Assembly (NCBI GenBank): GCA_022758945.1
Contig: JAEMQE010000278.1
Span: forward strand, 1-7,050
Source of the DNA: Lentimicrobium sp.
GTDB lineage: Bacteria > Bacteroidota > Bacteroidia > Flavobacteriales > Flavobacteriaceae
Length of the DNA stretch: 7,050 bases
Direction of reading: 5' to 3'
Shown here: one piece after another, positions 1 to 5,221 of the stretch
Layout of the letters: every line of letters begins with the position of its first letter
Numbering within the stretch: the first letter of the stretch is position 1
Position numbers and translations under genes: made by a program
The notes under the pieces: generated by a model
The model's database searches: none
The model's input: only the letters and a program-made list of their open reading frames with translations
Told to the model about the DNA's origin: nothing

Positions 1-2
1 CA

Positions 3-773
3 AGTGCTGGCAAAACATTAACTTCTACCGTTGCCGGAATTGCTCAGCAAGAAGGCTTATTAAACATCAACAACAAAGTTTCAGATTATATAGGAACGGG
101 TTGGACGAGTGCGCCTCTAGCCAAAGAAAACCTAATCACCTGTAAACACTTACTCTCTATGACGTCGGGTTTAGACGATGGTTCTGATGGTGTCGCTCCA
201 GCAAACCTACAATACAAAGCCGATGCAGGAACACGTTGGGCATATCATAACGTTTACGTAAAATTGCAAGATGTGATTGCCAAAGCATCTGGACAAACTT
301 GGTCCAACTATTTTAATACAAAACTGAGAGATAAAATCGGAATGACAGGAGCTTGGATTCAAGTGGACAACAACAGCGTATATTATAGTACCACTCGAAG
401 TATGGCTCGTTTTGGTTTGCTAATACTCAATAAAGGGAAATGGGAAAACACAACTATTGTCAACGAAGCTTATTTTAACGAAGCGACGAATACATCCCAA
501 AACATCAATTTAAGTTACGGTTATTTGTGGTGGCTGAACGGAAAATCGAGCTATCATTTACCACAATCCCAACTACAATTACCTGGAAGTATCATTCCAT
601 CGGGACCTAATGACATGTTCATGGCTTTGGGTAAAAACGATCAAAAAATCTATGTAATTCCAAGCAAAAAAATGGTAGTCATAAGAATGGGTGACGCCGC
701 TGATTCTGTAAATCTGGCTTTATCCGATTTTGATGATGTGCTTTGGCAAAAAATAAATGCTTTATACCAATAG
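3..773 (+). CDS. Serine hydrolase, beta-lactamase/esterase family (5'-truncated)
   Basis: This is the C-terminal 256 residues of a penicillin-binding-protein-like serine hydrolase (class C beta-lactamase/esterase fold); the upstream part lies outside the window. The first complete codon starts the SxxK motif (S-A-G-K, residues 1-4 of the visible part), where Ser is the expected nucleophile and Lys the general base. A YxN motif (Y-H-N) follows at residues 81-83, bases 243-251. The usual third HxG/KTG box is not obvious; the matching region reads A-L-G-K-N-D-Q, which I recall from other Bacteroidetes members but cannot verify. Such proteins are usually exported and act on peptides, esters or cell-wall fragments; substrate and any signal peptide cannot be judged here. 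The ATG at 159 is internal and not a credible start, because it would drop the SxxK motif. It is convergent with the ftsY-side genes and ends in TAG at 771-773. Confidence 0.85.
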   Translation, partial: SAGKTLTSTVAGIAQQEGLLNINNKVSDYIGTGWTSAPLAKENLITCKHLLSMTSGLDDGSDGVAPANLQYKADAGTRWAYHNVYVKLQDVIAKASGQTWSNYFNTKLRDKIGMTGAWIQVDNNSVYYSTTRSMARFGLLILNKGKWENTTIVNEAYFNEATNTSQNINLSYGYLWWLNGKSSYHLPQSQLQLPGSIIPSGPNDMFMALGKNDQKIYVIPSKKMVVIRMGDAADSVNLALSDFDDVLWQKINALYQ

Positions 774-778
774 AAATA

Positions 779-955
779 TTAGCTGTTATTTCTCCTTATA
801 AAAAACCCAACAATAAAGAAAATAGCACCAAAAAAGAGCAAAATATAATACAAAACCATGTTTTTGTCTCTGACAATATTAGACAAAACAAAACATATAA
901 CGCTCACCAAATAAAGGTAAATTGGGGGAATATTTTTGATAGAAGAAAAATTCAT
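779..955 (-). CDS. Small two-helix membrane protein, function unknown
   Basis: A 58-residue ORF runs from ATG (955-953) to TAA (781-779). The translation is strongly membrane-like: a short N-terminus with K7 and P10-P11, a hydrophobic helix at about residues 12-28, a tight charged turn R-D-K-N at 29-32, a second helix at about 33-53 rich in Phe, Ile and Leu with G43 and G50, and a basic tail R-R-N-N-S. It begins 7 bases after the ftsY stop codon, so it is probably the last gene of the ftsY transcript, and it ends 5 bases from the convergent serine hydrolase stop. An antisense ORF at 743-958 is its codon-register shadow and encodes an unremarkable Lys/Asn-rich peptide. I recognise no named family. 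Helix pattern and packing make it likely real; membrane location is inferred from hydrophobicity and function is unknown. Confidence 0.72.
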   Translation of the reverse strand: MNFSSIKNIPPIYLYLVSVICFVLSNIVRDKNMVLYYILLFFGAIFFIVGFFIRRNNS

Positions 956-962
956 TGAACTA

Positions 963-1916
963 TTATTTAAAAAAACTATCTACGAATTCGTATTTATTAA
1001 AAACCTGTAAATCTTCAATTCCTTCTCCTACTCCAATGTATTTTACAGGAATATGAAACTCGTCAGAAATTCCAATAACTACACCGCCCTTAGCAGTTCC
1101 ATCAAGTTTTGTGACTGCGAGCGAAGTTACTTCGGTGGCGACAGTAAATTGCTTGGCTTGTTCAAAGGCATTTTGTCCTGTAGAACCATCAATAACTAAC
1201 ATCACATCGTGTGGCGCATTGGCAACCACTTTTTGCATCACTCGTTTTACTTTTGTCAATTCGTTCATCAAGTTGATTTTGTTGTGTAAACGACCTGCTG
1301 TATCAATAATAACAATATCTGCTTCTTGTGCTACGGCAGATTGCAAAGTATCAAAAGCTACTGAAGCTGGATCACTTCCCATATTTTGTCTAACGATGGG
1401 AACACCAACTCTATCGGCCCAAATTTGCAATTGGTCAATTGCTGCGGCACGAAAAGTATCGGCTGCACCAAGAACAACTTTATAACCTGCTTTTTTAAAT
1501 TGATAGGCGAGTTTGCCAATGGTGGTGGTTTTCCCAACTCCGTTGACACCTACAACCATCAAAACATAAGGCTTTACATTTATTGGAATTACGAATTCAG
1601 TAGCTTCACCAGAATCAATTTCTGAAAGTAAACCTGCTATTTCTTCGCGTAGAATTTGGTTGAGTTCTTCTGTACCAAGAAATTTATCTTCAGCGACACG
1701 ATTTTCTATTCGGGTGATGATTTTTAGTGTGGTATTAACGCCAACATCTGAAGAAACTAGGATTTCTTCGAGATTATCTAAAACCTCATCGTCAACTTTA
1801 GATTTTCCGGCAACAGCTTTGGTCAACTTAGAAAAGAAAGATGTTTTTGATTTCTCTAGTCCTTTGTCAAGTGACTCTTTTTTATCGGAAGAAAATATTT
1901 TTTTTAAAAAACTCAT
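963..1916 (-). CDS. ftsY: Signal recognition particle receptor FtsY
   Basis: FtsY is the SRP receptor GTPase that docks SRP-bound ribosomes at the inner membrane and hands them to the Sec translocon. The 317-residue product has a short charged N-terminal segment (about 1-35) in place of the long acidic A domain of E. coli, a helical N domain (about 36-105) and a complete G domain. GTPase motifs are all present: P-loop G-x-x-G-x-G-K-T at 123-130, D-T-F-R-A-A-A at 153-159, D-T-A-G-R at 205-209, T-K-L-D at 269-272, and the closing G-V-G-E-G-I-E-D-L at 295-303. The invariant D-T-F-R box and C-terminal end fit FtsY better than Ffh, which would carry an M domain. The start at 1916 gives a Lys-rich amphipathic N-terminus (M-S-F-L-K-K) suited to membrane binding. 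I could not identify its promoter in the upstream gap. Confidence 0.96.
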   Translation of the reverse strand: MSFLKKIFSSDKKESLDKGLEKSKTSFFSKLTKAVAGKSKVDDEVLDNLEEILVSSDVGVNTTLKIITRIENRVAEDKFLGTEELNQILREEIAGLLSEIDSGEATEFVIPINVKPYVLMVVGVNGVGKTTTIGKLAYQFKKAGYKVVLGAADTFRAAAIDQLQIWADRVGVPIVRQNMGSDPASVAFDTLQSAVAQEADIVIIDTAGRLHNKINLMNELTKVKRVMQKVVANAPHDVMLVIDGSTGQNAFEQAKQFTVATEVTSLAVTKLDGTAKGGVVIGISDEFHIPVKYIGVGEGIEDLQVFNKYEFVDSFFK

Positions 1917-1978
1917 CGGATTATTGATTGAGGATTAACGATTTTTGATTTTAGATTTTATATCGTTTTGTCAAGTGA

Positions 1979-2060
1979 CCTAGCCCTGATGGAAGCGACA
2001 TCCTTTTGTGGCGGGGTTCGCCAGAAAAAATATAGCGTACAGCAGGAAACAGCTCCTGAA
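1979..2060 (+). ncRNA. Flavo-1-like structured RNA / dispersed flavobacterial intergenic element
   Basis: This GC-richer block sits in the gap between DUF4295 and ftsY. From memory it matches an element scattered through flavobacterial intergenic regions, with a conserved 5' part (A-G-C-C-C-T-G-A-T then G-A-A-G-C-G), a variable central hairpin and a conserved 3' part (A-T-A-T-A-G-C-G then A-G-C-A-G-G-A and G-C-T-C-C-T). I think this is the Rfam Flavo-1 motif, but I cannot run the covariance model. Two hairpins are visible: TGGCG/CGCCA (2009-2013 with 2019-2023, loop GGGTT), extended past a G-G mismatch by TTTT/AAAA (2004-2007 with 2025-2028), and CAGGA/TCCTG (2043-2047 with 2054-2058, six-base loop). 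The plus-strand assignment rests on the remembered consensus. Flavo-1 has been proposed to act as a small RNA; no target is evident. Confidence 0.55.
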
Positions 2061-2114
2061 AATTTGATTGGCACCCGAGCATTAGCGAACAGGCGAAGCA
2101 AATATAGAAAATAA

Positions 2115-2144
2115 AAAAGCTACTTCCGAATGAAAGTAGCTTTT
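2115..2144 (-). terminator. Intrinsic terminator after the rpmB-rpmG-DUF4295 cluster
   Basis: AAAAGCTACTT at 2115-2125 pairs perfectly with AAGTAGCTTTT at 2134-2144, an 11-bp stem with an 8-base loop. Read on the minus strand, the GCTACTT...AAGTAGC hairpin is followed by a T-rich run (TTTTTTATTTT), as in a Rho-independent terminator. It lies 21 bases beyond the DUF4295 stop and should separate that gene from ftsY. The flanks ATATAGAAAA (2102-2111) and TTTTCTATAT (2141-2150) are also complementary and could form an alternative, longer outer stem. The T-run is weaker in the plus direction (TTTTCTATAT). Confidence 0.85.
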
Positions 2145-2164
2145 CTATATAATGCTATTGTTAA

Positions 2165-2317
2165 TTATTTCTTTTTCAAGAACTCATCAACTGCTTCAGG
2201 AGCCATAATAGATTCTACGAATGTATATGCGCCAGATTTTGGAGATTTTACCATTTTGATGGCTTTTGATAATCTCTTAGAAGATGTCTGTAAGGATGCT
2301 ACGGTTTTCTTTGCCAT
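2165..2317 (-). CDS. DUF4295 family small basic protein, probable ribosomal protein bL38
   Basis: A 50-residue ORF runs from ATG (2317-2315) to TAA (2167-2165). It begins M-A-K-K-T-V-A-S-L-Q and ends D-E-F-L-K-K-K, is rich in Lys and Ser, and has the central K-S-P-K-S-G-A-Y-T-F segment that I associate with DUF4295, a family confined to Bacteroidetes. The gene is 70 bases downstream of rpmG and is the last of the rpmB-rpmG set, just before a strong terminator, so it is very likely co-expressed with ribosomal proteins. To my recollection a novel large-subunit protein named bL38 was found in the Flavobacterium johnsoniae ribosome structure and corresponds to this family; that equivalence is from memory. 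The family call is strong and the ribosomal role is supported by size, charge and neighbours. Confidence 0.9.
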   Translation of the reverse strand: MAKKTVASLQTSSKRLSKAIKMVKSPKSGAYTFVESIMAPEAVDEFLKKK

Positions 2318-2387
2318 GATTCTATGTTATTTGTATTTTAATATATCTCCAATGTGACATTTGAGATTATCTTAAAATCTCTAATTA

Positions 2388-2576
2388 TTATTTAATTTCT
2401 TTGTGAACAGTTACACGTTTCAAGATTGGATTAAATTTTTTAATCTCTAATCTGTCTGGAGTATTTTTTTTGTTCTTTGTTGTGATGTATCTAGAAGTCC
2501 CTGCAACACCTGATGTTTTGTGTTCAGTACATTCTAAAATTACTTGGATTCTATTACCTTTACTTTTCTTTGCCAT
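2388..2576 (-). CDS. rpmG: 50S ribosomal protein L33 (bL33)
   Basis: bL33 is a small large-subunit protein near the tRNA exit region. The 62-residue product shows the family signatures N-R-I-Q-V-I-L-E-C-T near the N-terminus, the T-S-R-Y-I-T-T-K-N-K-K-N-T-P-D-R-L block and the C-terminal K-K-F-N-P-I-L-K-R. Only one cysteine is present (C16), so this is the zinc-independent (C-minus) form without the two CxxC pairs. Length and the M-A-K-K start are normal for Bacteroidetes. It starts 23 bases after rpmB, in the classic rpmB-rpmG order, and the leader is A/T-rich with no Shine-Dalgarno core, so translation presumably relies on an unstructured A-rich initiation region. Confidence 0.97.
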   Translation of the reverse strand: MAKKSKGNRIQVILECTEHKTSGVAGTSRYITTKNKKNTPDRLEIKKFNPILKRVTVHKEIK

Positions 2577-2599
2577 CTTGATATATTTTTAGGAATGGA

Positions 2600-2836
2600 T
2601 TATTTAATAAATCCGCCTGCTTGTGCTTTTTTCAAAACTGCAGCGATTCCATTTTTATTAATTGTTTTTACCGTAGATGCAGCTACTCTAAGAGTAATCC
2701 ATCTATCTTCTTCTGGAAGATAAAAACGCTTTTTAACTAAGTTTACAGAAAATTTTCTCTTAGTTTTATTCATAGCGTGAGAAACGTTATTTCCTACCAT
2801 CGCTCTTTTACCTGTAAGGTCGCAAACTCTTGACAT
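2600..2836 (-). CDS. rpmB: 50S ribosomal protein L28 (bL28)
   Basis: bL28 is a large-subunit protein that binds 23S rRNA near the E-site side. The 78-residue product carries the typical N-terminus M-S-R-V-C-D-L-T-G-K, then G-N-N-V-S-H-A-M-N-K-T-K-R-K-F, the R-F-Y-L-P-E-E-D-R-W-I-T-L-R-V block and a Lys-rich tail. The length is normal. It is the first gene of the rpmB-rpmG-DUF4295 cluster; a candidate promoter lies between it and cinA, 71 bases away. The leader (AACGATAAAAGATA before ATG) lacks a Shine-Dalgarno motif. Confidence 0.98.
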   Translation of the reverse strand: MSRVCDLTGKRAMVGNNVSHAMNKTKRKFSVNLVKKRFYLPEEDRWITLRVAASTVKTINKNGIAAVLKKAQAGGFIK

Positions 2837-2871
2837 TATCTTATCTTTTATCGTTATTCAAATCGAGGGTG

Positions 2872-2903
2872 CAAAGAAAAGAAAAATAAACCTATTTAGC
2901 AAA
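2872..2903 (-). promoter_or_regulatory. Candidate Bacteroidetes-type promoter for rpmB
   Basis: On the minus strand, TTTG (2903-2900) is followed after 20 bases by TTTCTTTG (2879-2872) and then CA, close to the Bacteroidetes consensus TTTG-N(~20)-TAnnTTTG. One position of the TA differs. It is in the cinA-rpmB gap, 35 bases before the rpmB start, which suggests the ribosomal genes have their own promoter instead of depending on read-through from cinA. This is a prediction from motif and position only. Confidence 0.5.
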
Positions 2904-2907
2904 AAAA

Positions 2908-4161
2908 TTATTGCACATTTTTTAAAATTTCTTTCCGCAACATTTCTAAGCTCTTCATCACGGTTCTATCTATCACTTTTTCACGGGGTTGACCGAAATT
3001 AAATTCTTCAATTATTACCTCTTTTGGTGTTGCCAATGCTATAAAAACAGTTCCAAGCGCAGCATTTGAATCTCCTTTTGATGGCCCTGCATTGCCTGTA
3101 GTGGCAATTGCATAGTCTGTTTTCATCATCTCTTTCACTTTAATTGCCATTTGCTTTGCCACTTCAGCACTTACCACAGAATGTTCTTTGATTAAATCTT
3201 CTGAAATTCCTAAAACAGCTATTTTAGTTTCGGTAGCATAAGAAACTACGCTACCTTTAAAATAATTTGAAGCACCTGAAACTGAGGTTAAAACCTGAGC
3301 TATTTTCCCTCCGGTACAACTTTCTGCAGTCGAAATAGTTTTATTTTGTTGCGTTAAAAGTCTGCCAATAACTTTTTCAAGAGTTTCATCATCATCAAAA
3401 CCTACGATGAAATCCCCGACAATTTTAGACAAAGAAAGTACATTTTCGGAAATGGATTTTTCCAGAAATTCTTTGTCAGTACCACGAGCAGATAATCGCA
3501 AACGCACACTTCCAAGACTTGGCAAATAGGCTAATTTTATAAAATCGGGCAAATTATTTTCCCAATTCTCAATGGTTTCTGATAATAAACTTTCGCCAAT
3601 TCCATAGGTTAAAATTGTTTTATGAATGATGTAAGGTCTTTTATATTCGGTAACAATCTTTGGGATAATCTCGTTTTCGACCAAATATTTCATTTCAAAT
3701 GGAACTCCCGGAAGCGAAATAAAAACGGTATTTTCTTTTTTCATCCACATTCCCGGCGCTGTCCCCACTTGATTGTGAAGTACAATACATTTTGAAGGGA
3801 CTAAGGCTTGATCTTTATTGATTTGAGTGATTGTTCGCTTGTAAAAACCTTCTATAAGTTGGGTGACATGTTTGAGAACTTCATCGTTAACAACAAGTTC
3901 ATCTTCAAAATAATCGCAGAAAGTCTTTTTGGTAATATCGTCTTTTGTCGGCCCAAGTCCGCCCGTAATAATGACTAAATCAACTGTATTTTGAAACTTT
4001 ATAAAAGTATCCAAAATATGTTGTTTATTATCACTAATCGAAATCATTTCGTGAATTTCAACACCAATTCTATCTAATGATTTGGCAATAAAAGCTGAAT
4101 TTGTATCGACAATTTGCCCTATTAAAATTTCATCGCCTATAGTAATTACGGCTGCTTTCAT
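2908..4161 (-). CDS. cinA: CinA family protein, nicotinamide-nucleotide amidohydrolase
   Basis: This is a full-length two-domain CinA of 417 residues. The N-terminal MoaB/Mog-like (COG1058) domain, about residues 1-170, contains T-I-G-D-E-I-L-I-G near the start and G-G-L-G-P-T-K-D-D at 67-75; in characterised homologues this domain has ADP-ribose or NADH pyrophosphatase-like activity. A linker domain (about 175-255) leads to the C-terminal CinA domain (about 258-415), with A-E-S-C-T-G-G at 279-285 (conserved Ser/Thr active-site region) and T-G-N-A-G-P at 355-360. That domain typically converts nicotinamide mononucleotide to nicotinic acid mononucleotide in pyridine nucleotide recycling. It is cytoplasmic. 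The name reflects a competence link in pneumococcus, which nothing here supports. Its start is 87 bases downstream of the Hpt gene, so it may be the tail of that operon or be separately expressed. Confidence 0.95.
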   Translation of the reverse strand: MKAAVITIGDEILIGQIVDTNSAFIAKSLDRIGVEIHEMISISDNKQHILDTFIKFQNTVDLVIITGGLGPTKDDITKKTFCDYFEDELVVNDEVLKHVTQLIEGFYKRTITQINKDQALVPSKCIVLHNQVGTAPGMWMKKENTVFISLPGVPFEMKYLVENEIIPKIVTEYKRPYIIHKTILTYGIGESLLSETIENWENNLPDFIKLAYLPSLGSVRLRLSARGTDKEFLEKSISENVLSLSKIVGDFIVGFDDDETLEKVIGRLLTQQNKTISTAESCTGGKIAQVLTSVSGASNYFKGSVVSYATETKIAVLGISEDLIKEHSVVSAEVAKQMAIKVKEMMKTDYAIATTGNAGPSKGDSNAALGTVFIALATPKEVIIEEFNFGQPREKVIDRTVMKSLEMLRKEILKNVQ

Positions 4162-4196
4162 TTTCGATATTAATTTAGTCAGGGATTATTGGAATA

Positions 4197-4225
4197 GAAA
4201 AATATTCAAAAAATTTGAATTTCAA
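4197..4225 (-). promoter_or_regulatory. Weak candidate promoter for cinA
   Basis: In the 87-base gap before cinA, the minus strand has TTG (4225-4223), 18 bases, then TATTTTTC (4204-4197), one base off TAnnTTTG. It lies about 35 bases before the cinA start. The region is so AT-rich that such a match could be chance, so this is only a suggestion that cinA may be transcribed independently. Confidence 0.28.
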
Positions 4226-4248
4226 GAAATGAAATAATGAAGAATCAA

Positions 4249-4593
4249 TTATACATCAAAGTCTTTTTTCAGCTCTTTAATAGCATCTTCCACTTGATGT
4301 TTGATACTTTTAAAAGTTTCTTTTATTTCTTTCTTTTCGCCTTCCGCTTTTGTCCAAGCTTCGACTTGAAGGATTTCTTCAAAAGCAACTTTCAAACCAA
4401 GCAAATCAAGTGTTGGTTTAACTTTATGAGCATAAGCATAAGCATGTTTATGATCTTTCTTTTTGATTCCTTCCTTGATTTCTGCTAAATCTTCCGGAAC
4501 TTCCGTAACAAATAACGTTACGATTTGCAGGACAAATTCTGGATCGTTATCTGAAAGTGCGTACACTTTTGCTAGGTTGTAATGTAGTGCCAT
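4249..4593 (-). CDS. Single-domain Hpt phosphotransfer protein
   Basis: The 114-residue product is a histidine-containing phosphotransfer (Hpt) domain with nothing else attached. The signature is A-H-K-V-K-P-T-L at 55-62, with H56 the expected phospho-accepting histidine and the following K-x-x-L/G pattern typical of the four-helix bundle. The N-terminal part (D-P-E-F-V-L-Q-I-V-T-L-F) and the Glu/Lys-rich C-terminal helices also fit. Such proteins shuttle phosphoryl groups between receiver domains of hybrid kinases and response regulators in the cytosol; no kinase or regulator is in this window, so its partners are unknown. Its ATG overlaps the last base of the upstream gene's TAA (TAATG), implying translational coupling with the FAH-family enzyme. 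It contains a few local repeats of A-Y/A-H around the active histidine but is otherwise ordinary. Confidence 0.9.
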   Translation of the reverse strand: MALHYNLAKVYALSDNDPEFVLQIVTLFVTEVPEDLAEIKEGIKKKDHKHAYAYAHKVKPTLDLLGLKVAFEEILQVEAWTKAEGEKKEIKETFKSIKHQVEDAIKELKKDFDV

Positions 4594-5204
4594 TATTTTA
4601 TTTGTATTCTAAATAGTTTATGTCCTTCTAAAAATCCTTCTAAAACATCATCCGATTTTACAACCGCAACACCTTCTGGAGTTCCAGTAAAAATAATATC
4701 ACCAATCTTCAAAGTGAAATAACGAGAAATAAAAGAAATTAGTTCGTCAATCTTCCACAACATGTAACTGGAATTACTTTTTTGAACGGTTTTATTGTTG
4801 TTCGTCAATTCAAAAGTAATATTTTCTAATGAATTAAATTGTTTTTTTGGTAAAAATTCACCAATTACTGCCGAGCCATCAAACGATTTCGCTTTTTCCC
4901 AAGGCAATCCTTTGGCTTTTAATTGATTTTGTACATCGCGAGCTGTGAAGTCAATCCCCACACTAATTTCATCATAATACTTATGAGCAAACTTGGCGTC
5001 AATGTGTTTTCCTACTTTGCTAATTTTAACAATAATCTCAATTTCGTGATGAATATCATTCGAAAATTCTGGAATCACAAAAGGATGTTGCTTCAATAAA
5101 ACTGCCGAATCGGGTTTCATAAATATAACCGGCTCCGTTGGTCTTTCATTTTTCAACTCTTCAATATGATTGACGTAATTTCTCCCGATACAGATAATTT
5201 TCAT
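4593..5204 (-). CDS. Fumarylacetoacetate hydrolase-family protein (acylpyruvase/FAHD1-like)
   Basis: A 203-residue enzyme of the FAH superfamily, resembling the small YcgM/FAHD1 branch. Recognisable elements are the N-terminal G-R-N-Y-V-N-H with downstream P-V-I-F-M-K-P, the metal-binding H-H-E-I-E (E54 and E56), the third acidic ligand in G-I-D-F-T-A-R-D (D85), the substrate-side K-G-L-P-W-E-K-A-K-S-F-D block around K106, and T-G-T-P-E-G-V at 173-179. Family members use Mg or Mn to cleave C-C bonds in acylpyruvates or to decarboxylate or tautomerise oxaloacetate; the exact substrate cannot be read from sequence. The length is at the short end but complete. It sits 17 bases after the exonuclease gene and overlaps the Hpt start, so exonuclease, FAH enzyme and Hpt look like one operon. 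No tyrosine-degradation genes are nearby, so a fumarylacetoacetase role is unlikely. Confidence 0.92.
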   Translation of the reverse strand: MKIICIGRNYVNHIEELKNERPTEPVIFMKPDSAVLLKQHPFVIPEFSNDIHHEIEIIVKISKVGKHIDAKFAHKYYDEISVGIDFTARDVQNQLKAKGLPWEKAKSFDGSAVIGEFLPKKQFNSLENITFELTNNNKTVQKSNSSYMLWKIDELISFISRYFTLKIGDIIFTGTPEGVAVVKSDDVLEGFLEGHKLFRIQIK

Positions 5205-5221
5205 ATTCTTAATTTCAAAAA

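Noticed and set aside
743..958. Plus-strand 71-codon ORF after the serine hydrolase
   Set aside because: It overlaps the hydrolase end in another frame and is the exact codon-register complement of the small membrane protein on the minus strand; its Lys/Asn-rich product looks like a shadow translation.
1111..1485. Plus-strand 124-codon ORF opposite ftsY
   Set aside because: It lies wholly antisense to the conserved GTPase domain of ftsY and shows no domain features.
1660..1938. Plus-strand 92-codon ORF opposite the ftsY N-terminus
   Set aside because: It is Ser-rich, antisense to a Lys/Ser/Glu-rich coding segment, as expected of a shadow.
1864..1976. Repeated 13-mer TTTGTCAAGTGAC in the ftsY 5' end and just before the Flavo-1-like element
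   Set aside because: Only two copies, one inside ftsY coding sequence, with no structure or spacing that suggests a function; possibly chance.
2130..2357. Plus-strand 75-codon ORF opposite DUF4295
   Set aside because: It is antisense to the recognisable DUF4295 gene and crosses the terminator loop.
4204..4220. Hairpin ATTCAAA-AAA-TTTGAAT as a terminator after the Hpt gene
   Set aside because: The stem is almost entirely A-T with a three-base loop in an AT-rich spacer, too weak to call as a terminator.
4237..4488. Phe-rich plus-strand ORF resembling a membrane protein
   Set aside because: The Phe runs are the complement of Lys/Glu codons in the Hpt gene; no independent support.
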